The translations under genes were made by a program, and so were the position numbers. 5,477 bases of DNA from NCBI GenBank assembly GCA_964589855.1, contig CAZPVB010000229.1, positions 1 through 5,477 of the forward strand, in the 5' to 3' direction. The stretch's first letter is position 1. Each line of letters begins with the position of its first letter. Positions 1 to 5,477 of this stretch are shown piece after piece. This stretch comes from SKVR01 sp964589855. Lineage in GTDB: Bacteria > Bacteroidota > Bacteroidia > Bacteroidales > UBA7960. Below the pieces are notes generated by a model. It was not told the DNA's origin. It searched no databases and worked only from the letters and a program-made list of their open reading frames with translations.

Positions 1-247
1 GCGCCGTAAAAGCGATCCTGGTTCCATCCGGTGAAAAATGGGGAAGCGTTTCAGCACCCTCATTACTGGTCAAACGCCATGCGTCTCCGCCTGAACGGGG
101 TGCAAGCCATAAATCGTTGGCATATACAAATACAACATGGTTTTCATGGATTGAAGGCTGTCTCAGTAAAAGAGTTCCCTCTGCTGAAACATGGTAAAGA
201 ACACCTGCCATAATGAACAGGGTAAAACTCATAAAAAATTTTCTCAT
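1..247 (-). CDS. Tricorn-like S41 family protease, secreted, N-terminal fragment
   Basis: Only the first 82 codons are present; the gene runs off the left edge. The ATG at 247-245 opens a Sec signal peptide: Met-Arg-Lys, a hydrophobic core (FFMSFTLFIMAGVLY), then a likely cleavage after VSA at residue 22. The mature part begins LLLRQPSIHENHVVFVYAND, followed by LWLAPRSGG, WRLTSNEGAE and HFSPDGTRIAFT. This is the typical opening of the first beta-propeller of bacterial tricorn homologues (LLRQP, then FVYANDLW, then RLTS, then FSPDG). Full-length family members have about 1,000-1,100 residues, with two propellers, a PDZ domain and a C-terminal S41 serine protease core, none of which can be seen here. 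Known tricorns trim peptides; the signal peptide suggests a periplasmic or extracellular form. There is no clear Shine-Dalgarno site, only A-rich sequence before the start. A TolB-like or S9 peptidase propeller is the alternative, but the LLRQP opening favours tricorn. Confidence 0.8.
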   Translation of the reverse strand, partial: MRKFFMSFTLFIMAGVLYHVSAEGTLLLRQPSIHENHVVFVYANDLWLAPRSGGDAWRLTSNEGAETLPHFSPDGTRIAFTA

Positions 248-392
248 TTTTGCTATGCTTTTTGGATAATTATTAGTGAAGAAATCAATAGTGCATCAAA
301 GAAAACAAAAAATATTGTCTTGTGTTGGATTTTCATGGAAACCAAAACAATACAATATAAGTGAATTATTTGTGCTTGAAAGTTCAAATATG

Positions 393-400
393 CAAATTTA
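393..400 (-). promoter_or_regulatory. Candidate Bacteroidota -7 promoter element for the tricorn-like gene
   Basis: The minus strand reads TAAATTTG, an exact match to the TAnnTTTG -7 consensus used by the primary sigma factor in Bacteroidota. It would start transcription roughly 140 bases before the tricorn-like ATG. No TTG-type -33 element is visible at the expected 19-21 base spacing, and an 8-base motif with two free positions occurs often by chance in AT-rich DNA, so this is tentative. Confidence 0.25.
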
Positions 401-573
401 TTTTGAAATAAAGCGGGTTTTGGCACACTATTTTTCTTCTGGCGGTTTTTCTCTGGTAAAACAATAGTTTTTTCCAGATGCCATGCATGTATAATGGATG
501 AAAGAAATTCAAAGTGATATTCCGACAATATTTTTGCCTTTCTGTTGATGAGTCTGCTCCGAAAAGTTTTTTT

Positions 574-633
574 AATTAATTAGTGAAAATCTTAAATTTT
601 TAGTTGCCTGAAAATCAAATAAATTAATTAGTG
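574..633. repeat. Two direct copies of AATTAATTAGTG
   Basis: The 12-mer AATTAATTAGTG occurs at 574-585 and again at 622-633, with starts 48 bases apart. Each copy contains the palindrome AATTAATT. A shorter repeat, TGAAAATC, lies between them (584-591 and 609-616). The copies could be paired binding sites for a regulator, but base composition here is very low in GC and chance is a real possibility. Confidence 0.4.
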
Positions 634-652
634 CCAATTTGTGTAATTCACT

Positions 653-687
653 TTGTCGAGCTCCGCTTCGCTCTGGTTCGTGGACAA
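653..687. other. GC-rich imperfect palindrome in AT-rich spacer
   Basis: The block is bounded by TTGTC (653-657) and its reverse complement GACAA (683-687). Inside, GAGC (658-661) can pair with GCTC (670-673). It stands out sharply from the surrounding AT-rich DNA. It lies 35-69 bases past the stop of the GH42-like gene and could form a weak stem at the transcript end, but no T run follows in either direction, so I do not call it a terminator. It may instead be a copy of an interspersed repeat. Confidence 0.35.
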
Positions 688-721
688 TAAACTTCTCAGA
701 GTGGACTCATTGCTAAAACAA

Positions 722-3034
722 CTATCTTTTTGATGCCCGTATCCAACTCCCTGATTTAGCAGGCACTGTAACTTCAAATGTGTTGTTTTTTATACTAAGA
801 TTTTCTTTTTTGATCAGGTCTTCTGCTCCCACAAAATCAATATCCTCTGATGATATTGCAAGGGTTTCTTCTGCTCCCTTATTAATGATCAGGTAGTGAT
901 CTGCTTCAGGTGCCGATCTTCTGAATACAACGGAATTGTTGTTGTTTTTTACAGTATATGGCGGACGAATTCCATCAATGCTTTGTTTGGCAAGGATTTC
1001 TTCCATCCATGTATTTCCGGGACGAAAAGCATTTCTTGATGCTTCAAAATTAAATACCAGTGTTTTTCCTTCACCAAAATTGTTAGTAATAATCGCTGGT
1101 GTGCCATCATCAAAGGTGTCTTCTACTTTAGCATCAGTTAATTTAATCTCTCCAAACTGGGAGTCAAGGTTCTTGTTTTTATAAGATTTGGATTCGTTAA
1201 AAGTATGGAAATAATCCGCTGTCATAAAGCCGAATAACGTTTCGAAATCAGAACCGGGAAGTTGTTTGTTAAGTCTTCCATAATTATCAAGCATCATCAA
1301 AGGAAAATCTGCTACAATTTTACCACCCTCCTCAACATATTGCCTGAGTCCCTTCATGGTCAGTTCGTCAACGGCCAGCATATAAGGCAAATAAATAACC
1401 GGATATCGAGCCGCCAACCCCGATTGAATGTCTCTGTCAGTAACGTATTCGAATGGAATGTTATGATTGATCAATGCTCTGGAAATACCAATTCTGGCTT
1501 CAGAATGATATTGCCTGAATTTTCGGTCGCGGTTGCTTTCAAAAACCGGTGTTGATAATTGGTATGCACCTAATGATAATGCTCCAAGCATGGCTTCGTT
1601 TTCCCAGGAGTAAAATACTCCAACCATAGGTTCATCTTTTGCATCCCACAGTTCGAATCGCTGTTTCTGAAGAATTTCAGAAAGGTTACCGGCAACCCTG
1701 GCTCTGTCGGTTGGCTGTCCCTGTATGTCGCACAAGGCATATTCTCCTGTTTCCCATCCTTCTCCTCTGGAGTTCCACATCCATATTCCTATGCCCTTTA
1801 ATCCTGCGGCAATATAAGAAAGAAAAAGTTGCTGCATCAGTTTGCCGTCAACTGTAAGGTTATGATGTCCACTCCACTGGGTTGGTCCTCCTGTTGACTC
1901 CCATGTAGCCGACCATCCTCCTTTAAACATATCCGCCACAAGGCGTGACTGCATGTAAACAGGTAAGGTTATTTCGCCATCAACAAGGAAGAAATGGTGG
2001 GTGAGATGAATAGAAGAATAAAAGGAACCTCCGATGCTGGCTGATTTTGCCTGTGCCTCCAGATCCCATGAATTGATCGCCTGATTTTCAAAAAGCTGAT
2101 GCCCTCCTGTTCTCTCTGGTTCTTCCGGGTCCCACTGATAGAACATTTCCATGGTCTGCTGATAATTGTCGATGATCAGGTCTGCCTGAAAGCGCATAGC
2201 ATCCCGCATCCGTCTGAAATCCCAGGTTCTTCTTCCCCAACGATTGCCGTATTCATCTTCGTGTGTGCTTTTCAACAGGGCAGCTGCCTGGTCAAAATTA
2301 CTGATCTCCAGGTTGCCCGTAAAACCTGTATTCCACGCCAGTTTTAACTGATCCAGCGTTTTGTATTGGTTGCGCAACCATTTGGAAAACTCCGGTACCA
2401 ACCGTTCAGGGATATAGGGGGAGTTTCTTCCGGGTTCTCCCATCCCTTTAGGCTTTTTCGGCTTTAAATGCATCTTTTTCACCCGTTGATGAAGGTAGTG
2501 CTTCTGGTAATCGATCATCCGTGGATGGTTTTGTATTTTTTCAAGATTGTTGTCAATGAGTTCGTATGATATCCCCAAACTATCAATGAGATCCTGGGTA
2601 ATAGTGCGCCATCCTGCTTTACCATAATACCACGGAGAGATGCCGGCATCAATGGCAGCATGAAAAACCTCCTGCTCAAAATTTACCGGATTGCCCGGCG
2701 CTTTTAATTCTACCTGTTTCAGAGCAGTAAAACCAAGATCTCTGATTACCTGAAATTCTTTTTTTGCTGAATCCAGATTGTCTCCTCTCTGCTGATAATA
2801 AACCATACCTACCGGAAAAGGCTTTGAAGACCTTAGTTTTTGCTGCATGGGACTGTTATTCATCTCCATGTACAAACTATCGAGAAAAGGATCTTTACCG
2901 TTTCGTGCCTGAATTTCATAAACAGATTGCTCGTTTTTTTGATCGTTCTGATTGCTTTGCAATTGACACCCCGCCAGGAATAAAATTGTCAGAAAATAAA
3001 AAATGAAGTTTTTCATATGCCTGTGTTTTGTCAT
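722..3034 (-). CDS. GH42-like (beta-galactosidase family) glycoside hydrolase, lipoprotein
   Basis: This is a 770-residue predicted lipoprotein. After a basic start (MTKHRHMKN) comes a hydrophobic stretch ending in the lipobox LAGC (Cys23), so the enzyme should be anchored in a membrane outside the cytoplasm. The barrel opens with VGMVYYQQRG (about residue 75), where GH42 enzymes have GxxYYPE. A GEPG motif (Glu200) lies just before EFSKWLRNQY and LAWNTGF, the place of the GH42 acid/base Glu. WESTGGPTQW holds Glu379, matching the GH42 nucleophile motif (ME..PGP.NW). The 179-residue spacing is close to that of known GH42 enzymes. Residues of about 470-675 resemble the trimerization domain (YLPYMLAVDE, LRQYVEEGGKIV), and a small C-terminal beta domain follows. 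GH42 members release terminal beta-galactose or alpha-L-arabinopyranose; the substrate here is unknown. The usual Asn before the acid/base is replaced by Gly. The ATG at 3034 is preferred for its A-rich upstream sequence; ATG 3016 (764 residues, with CAGG before it) is also possible. The gene follows the beta-helix gene after 88 bases without a terminator, so it is probably in the same operon. Confidence 0.75.
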   Translation of the reverse strand: MTKHRHMKNFIFYFLTILFLAGCQLQSNQNDQKNEQSVYEIQARNGKDPFLDSLYMEMNNSPMQQKLRSSKPFPVGMVYYQQRGDNLDSAKKEFQVIRDLGFTALKQVELKAPGNPVNFEQEVFHAAIDAGISPWYYGKAGWRTITQDLIDSLGISYELIDNNLEKIQNHPRMIDYQKHYLHQRVKKMHLKPKKPKGMGEPGRNSPYIPERLVPEFSKWLRNQYKTLDQLKLAWNTGFTGNLEISNFDQAAALLKSTHEDEYGNRWGRRTWDFRRMRDAMRFQADLIIDNYQQTMEMFYQWDPEEPERTGGHQLFENQAINSWDLEAQAKSASIGGSFYSSIHLTHHFFLVDGEITLPVYMQSRLVADMFKGGWSATWESTGGPTQWSGHHNLTVDGKLMQQLFLSYIAAGLKGIGIWMWNSRGEGWETGEYALCDIQGQPTDRARVAGNLSEILQKQRFELWDAKDEPMVGVFYSWENEAMLGALSLGAYQLSTPVFESNRDRKFRQYHSEARIGISRALINHNIPFEYVTDRDIQSGLAARYPVIYLPYMLAVDELTMKGLRQYVEEGGKIVADFPLMMLDNYGRLNKQLPGSDFETLFGFMTADYFHTFNESKSYKNKNLDSQFGEIKLTDAKVEDTFDDGTPAIITNNFGEGKTLVFNFEASRNAFRPGNTWMEEILAKQSIDGIRPPYTVKNNNNSVVFRRSAPEADHYLIINKGAEETLAISSEDIDFVGAEDLIKKENLSIKNNTFEVTVPAKSGSWIRASKR

Positions 3035-3122
3035 GTTTTTTTTATTCGTCAAATCCTCTTATGATCAAAATATCTTCGTTTTCAGAATCAATCATCAATT
3101 GTTTATATTTTGAGAAATGTAC

Positions 3123-5170
3123 TTATTTCAATTGCCGGGGATCTATACTGATACCTTTTTTTAATTCCAATGATTGTTGAAAAGGACCAGCATCTCTGTC
3201 AGATTGATCATAGTTTTCTGCTTTAAGTATCAGAGTTTCTCTGTTAAGATTGAATTTGGGATCAGGTATTATTTTACCATTTAATTCCCAATCAAATAAG
3301 TTTTGCCACGCCTTTAAATGAATGAAAAGCCCGGGTTCAGGGTATTTGACTTTGAGATAACCGGAAGGCATAGCAGCAAATAGATTATAATCGGTAAAAT
3401 GGTAACTGTTGGGTAATTCAATGGCATGTTTTCCACAATGGGCAAAGATATTATGGGTAACAACATGCTCTCTGTCGGTGCTTCCTCTGCCTCCCACCAT
3501 TCTCTCCGCATTTGTATAANNNNNNNNNNNNNNNNNNNNNNNNNNNNNNNNNNNNNNNNNNNNNNNNNNNNNNNNNNNNNNNNNNNNNNNNNNNNNNNNN
3601 NNNNNNNNNNNNNNNNNNNATGCTCTCTGTCGGTGCTTCCTCTGCCTCCCACCATTCTCTCCGCATTTGTATAAGCGCCAAATCCGGTGTTTTCAATATC
3701 AAATATCAGATTATGGTGAAAGTGAATACTGTCAGTGCCATCAGTGTACAATGCACTTCCTCCCGCTCCATAATCACCACTTATCCAATATTGGCTGTGT
3801 GTGTCGTGAAAAACATTGTGATCGATGCTCATCTTGTGGTGACTTACTTCAATGTAAACACATCCCCTGGCAGAGGTAATTCCGGTAAACACATTCTTTG
3901 TAATACGACAATTTTTGCTGGCAAGATAGTCGAGCCAAATACCGGGGGCATGGCGGATATTTCTGAATACATTTCTTCTGATGAGTGTATTTTCTGACAA
4001 GTGAAACTTTATGGCACCTGCTTCCCAACCATGTTCGGCATCATGCCACCCAATATTTTCGAAAAGGTTATCCTCTACCAGATAGTTTTTTGCTCTCATT
4101 CCCTGTAATCCTGCCAGTCCGCAGTTTCTGAAAGTATTTCTTCTGATGATATGCCACCCTATGATCTCTTCTTTTTCGGTATGCCACATTTCATTCCCCA
4201 GATCTATACCCAATGAATTTACTCCTTCAATAATACAATCTTCTATAATCCAGTGATGACCCCTTGAGGCTGATACAGCTCCTCTTTGGGGAACAGGAAA
4301 ACCGTTGGCTGCGTGCATAAAATGTATCCCCTTGATTTTGATATATCCCAAACCATATTCTTTGGGTGCGAAAAGTTGTTCGCGTATACTGATCTCTGCA
4401 GTTACATTCTCAGGAGTTTTTCCTTCAGGAAACCTGACATGTATTCTTTGCCCGTTATGTTCTGCCCAGAATGCTCCATTTTCTTTTTCTTTGAGTTGAG
4501 GGGGTTTCAGAACCTGTTCAATTCTTTGCCCATCAATGATTACCCACCCTCTTTTTTTGAAATGGGGCGTCATATTTACCTGCGTGTAATCGAGGTATTC
4601 CTGGTCTTGCATAAGATTGAGCAATCCAAAGGGGTTATAGCCCTTGAAATCAATATCATGAAGATCATATTGCCATATCTGTTGTTTGTCCTGTTTTTGT
4701 TCTGCCAAATATGCAGAACCGCCAGCTTGCCATCCACGCGAAGGTTTCCAGTGTTTTGGATCGCAGGACACCGAACCTTTTACGATGACTTTTTCATCTT
4801 CAGCAGCCTGGTAAATAATTAATTTCTCCGCACCGCTGCCACCACGCGCTGGTGTTATTTGTTCACGATAAACACCTTCATGAATAATCACTTTTTCTCC
4901 TGGTTGTAAGATATTTGCGGCTTTGCTTATTGTTAAAAAGGGTTCCTCTTTTGTGCCTGCATTGTTATCTGAAGCGCGAGGGTGGTTTTGTGCCACATGG
5001 TAAATCTTATTTGTTTTTTGTTTCTTTTCCCACATGGAAAAAGAATTGCCATAGGGTAATTTATCTTCATCAATAGTTTTGTAAACCCCCGGTTTTTGTG
5101 CTCCCAGTATAAAAGGAATAAGGAACAACGCAATATAAAAGGGCATGATTTTCACGTGTGTTGTTGTCAT
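3123..5170 (-). CDS. Secreted right-handed beta-helix glycosidase, GH120-like, split by an assembly gap
   Basis: Joining the contigs across the 55-base overlap gives a 630-residue protein (517 codons before the join, 113 after), close to the roughly 640 residues of GH120 beta-xylosidase. Residues 1-24 are a Sec signal peptide with probable cleavage after ILGA. IYHVAQNHPRASDNNAGTKE, then PFLTISKAA, PGEKVIIHEGVYRE and VIVKGS (about 56-133) form the usual start of such a helix. An insert-like segment (about 135-270) is followed by helix coils with repeated N-x-F/I turns (HIIRRNTFRN, LVEDNLFENI, LIRRNVFRNI, RITKNVFTGI, SIDHNVFHDT). GIWLDY (Asp414) and VYIEVSHH (Glu441) match, from memory, the LWLDW and FVEVSHG segments carrying the nucleophile and acid/base of Thermoanaerobacterium XylC, with four extra residues between them. 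GH120 enzymes remove xylose from xylo-oligosaccharides; the sugar cleaved here is uncertain. GH141 or another beta-helix family is the main alternative. ATG 5170 keeps Lys7 in the signal peptide; ATG 5146 would remove every basic residue before the hydrophobic core. Confidence 0.7.
3465..3519. repeat. Left copy of the 55-base contig overlap
   Basis: These 55 bases, which end exactly where the Ns begin, are identical to 3620-3674. On the minus strand they encode YTNAERMVGGRGSTDREH, and only this copy is followed in frame by the C-terminal part of the beta-helix protein. They are best read as one end of an unmerged contig overlap and not as a biological repeat. Confidence 0.9.
3520..3619. other. 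Scaffold gap of exactly 100 Ns
   Basis: One hundred consecutive Ns is the usual placeholder for a gap of unknown size. The flanks share 55 identical bases that abut the Ns on both sides, so the true gap is probably negative: the contigs overlap. Gap plus one repeat copy equals 155 bases, which is not a multiple of three. Reading straight through therefore shifts the beta-helix gene into a false tail that stops at 3314. Confidence 0.95.
3620..3674. repeat. Right copy of the 55-base contig overlap
   Basis: This copy begins directly after the last N and is identical to 3465-3519. It continues in frame with the N-terminal 500 residues of the beta-helix protein. Removing the Ns and one copy joins codon 517 (His) to the Val-Val-Thr-His-Asn-Ile-Phe segment with no frame change. 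Confidence 0.9.
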
Positions 5171-5272
5171 TTGCGATTTATCGTTAGGTTGTTTTGGGAA
5201 GTATAGTTACTTGTAATTTGTTTCTGATCAGCTTGCGAAGCTCTTTTTTTGGCAGATCAATTTGTTTTATTT

Positions 5273-5282
5273 ACAATATTGT
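5273..5282. promoter_or_regulatory. 10-bp perfect palindrome, possible operator
   Basis: ACAATATTGT is a perfect palindrome 103-112 bases before the beta-helix start. It is placed where an operator could act on the presumed promoter, but it is short and AT-rich, and no regulator gene is in view. Confidence 0.2.
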
Positions 5283-5336
5283 TACTCTTCAGACATTTTG
5301 CAGTAGTATGAATAGGAGAATACAAAATTTCAGGTA

Positions 5337-5365
5337 GTCTCTGCAAAGCACTATTTTGCAGGGAT
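5337..5365. other. Stem-loop beside the terminator
   Basis: CTGCAAA (5341-5347) pairs with TTTGCAG (5355-5361) around a 7-base loop. Four more pairs, two of them G-U type, extend the stem outward to 5337 and 5365. It lies just past the T run of the minus-strand terminator. No T run follows it, so it is not a second classical terminator; it may stabilise or process a transcript end. Confidence 0.4.
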
Positions 5366-5369
5366 GAGA

Positions 5370-5420
5370 AAAAAAGCAAGACCTTTTCAGCACAGAAAAA
5401 AACCGGATGAAAAGGTCTTG
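5370..5420 (-). terminator. Rho-independent terminator of an upstream minus-strand gene
   Basis: A 13-bp perfect inverted repeat (CAAGACCTTTTCA at 5377-5389, TGAAAAGGTCTTG at 5408-5420) encloses an 18-base loop. On the minus strand the stem is followed by C and then seven Ts (5375-5369), the classical terminator layout. On the plus strand no T run follows. It implies that an unseen minus-strand gene ends to the right of the window and that the beta-helix gene has its own promoter. Confidence 0.85.
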
Positions 5421-5477
5421 GCGATCCTTCATTTCCAAATAAATTTATAATATAAATATTTATTCTGTGTCTTTTAT
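5421..5477. other. AT-rich end of window, no gene recognised
   Basis: The minus strand contains TAA triplets close to the edge (for example in GAATAA), one of which could be the stop of the gene served by the terminator, but too little is present to decide. AATAAAT and ATTTATT form a loose AT-only inverted repeat here, of no clear meaning. Confidence 0.4.

Larger units (their letters stand above)
248..721. other. 474-base AT-rich intergenic region
   Basis: This stretch separates the end of the GH42-like gene from the tricorn-like gene. I see no convincing coding sequence: the longest open frame (528-253, minus) needs a TTG start, looks like no family I know, and runs almost up to the tricorn-like start. 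The region holds a candidate promoter motif near 400, a 12-bp direct repeat at 574-633 and an unusually GC-rich 35-base patch at 653-687. I found no hairpin with a T run that would clearly terminate the GH42-like transcript. Confidence 0.7.
5171..5369 (-). promoter_or_regulatory. Leader region upstream of the beta-helix gene
   Basis: The promoter of the beta-helix/GH42-like unit should lie between the terminator at 5370-5420 and the start at 5170. I find no exact TAnnTTTG element on the minus strand here, so the position is inferred from context only, and an alternative sigma factor or a diverged promoter is possible. The sequence just before the ATG (AACGATAAATCGCAA) has no Shine-Dalgarno match, as is common in Bacteroidota. 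Two small inverted repeats in the region are listed separately. No coding sequence is apparent. Confidence 0.4.

Noticed and set aside
253..528. 91-codon open frame on the minus strand between the GH42-like and tricorn-like genes
   Set aside because: It needs a TTG start, has no recognisable domain, and ends almost at the tricorn-like start; it looks like chance in AT-rich DNA.
548..710. Inverted pair ATGAGTC and GACTCAT flanking the intergenic block, considered as mobile-element ends
   Set aside because: It is only 7 bases, 150 bases apart, without target duplications or a transposase; chance is likely.
3035..3052. TTG start giving six more residues to the GH42-like protein
   Set aside because: Two ATG starts just downstream give proper lipoprotein signal peptides, and the A-rich stretch before ATG 3034 fits a Bacteroidota start better.
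3314..3464. Tail of the long frame read straight through the Ns
   Set aside because: It is out of frame with the true C-terminus; the 155 extra bases from Ns and the duplicated overlap cause the shift.
3465..3674. A true tandem repeat or short CRISPR-like repeat around the Ns
   Set aside because: There are only two copies, both exactly abutting the gap and both coding; an unmerged contig overlap explains this fully.
4286..4822. 178-codon open frame on the plus strand
   Set aside because: It lies entirely opposite the well-supported beta-helix gene and its translation resembles no family.
5230..5250. AGCTT-GCG-AAGCT hairpin followed by seven Ts, a plus-strand terminator look-alike
   Set aside because: The stem is only 5 bp and no plus-strand gene precedes it.

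Overview
The window looks like a piece of an AT-rich Bacteroidota genome, probably a draft or metagenome-derived scaffold because it carries a run of 100 Ns. The clues are a lipoprotein glycosidase with an LAGC lipobox, a secreted tricorn-type protease, A-rich stretches instead of strong Shine-Dalgarno sites before the starts, and one exact TAnnTTTG match (the Bacteroidota -7 element). I cannot name a genus. All supported genes lie on the minus strand, so transcription runs from high to low coordinates.

Layout in transcription order. At 5370-5420 a 13-bp perfect hairpin followed by a T run closes an unseen minus-strand gene beyond the right edge. About 200 bases of leader follow, with some small inverted repeats. 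Next is a secreted right-handed beta-helix protein (5170 to 3123) that resembles GH120 beta-xylosidases and keeps a plausible Asp/Glu catalytic pair. It is interrupted by the N gap, but the same 55 bases stand on both sides of the gap. Joining the two contigs through that overlap restores one uninterrupted 630-residue protein. After 88 bases comes a GH42-like (beta-galactosidase family) lipoprotein (3034 to 722). A 474-base intergenic stretch then leads to the first 82 codons of a secreted tricorn-like S41 protease, cut off by the left edge.

The beta-helix enzyme and the GH42-like enzyme have the same orientation, lie close together and have no terminator between them, so they probably form an operon. 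Both carry export signals, which fits stepwise removal of sugars from a glycan outside the cytoplasm, as in a polysaccharide utilisation locus. No SusC/SusD pair, regulator or sulfatase is visible here, and the substrate cannot be read from the sequence. The tricorn-like gene has its own long upstream region and is probably an unrelated unit.

The points most worth following are the assembly artefact that splits the beta-helix gene, the departure of the GH42-like protein from the usual Asn-Glu acid/base motif, and the pairing of these two unusual glycosidases. I found no CRISPR array, RNA gene, insertion sequence or clearly new type of system.
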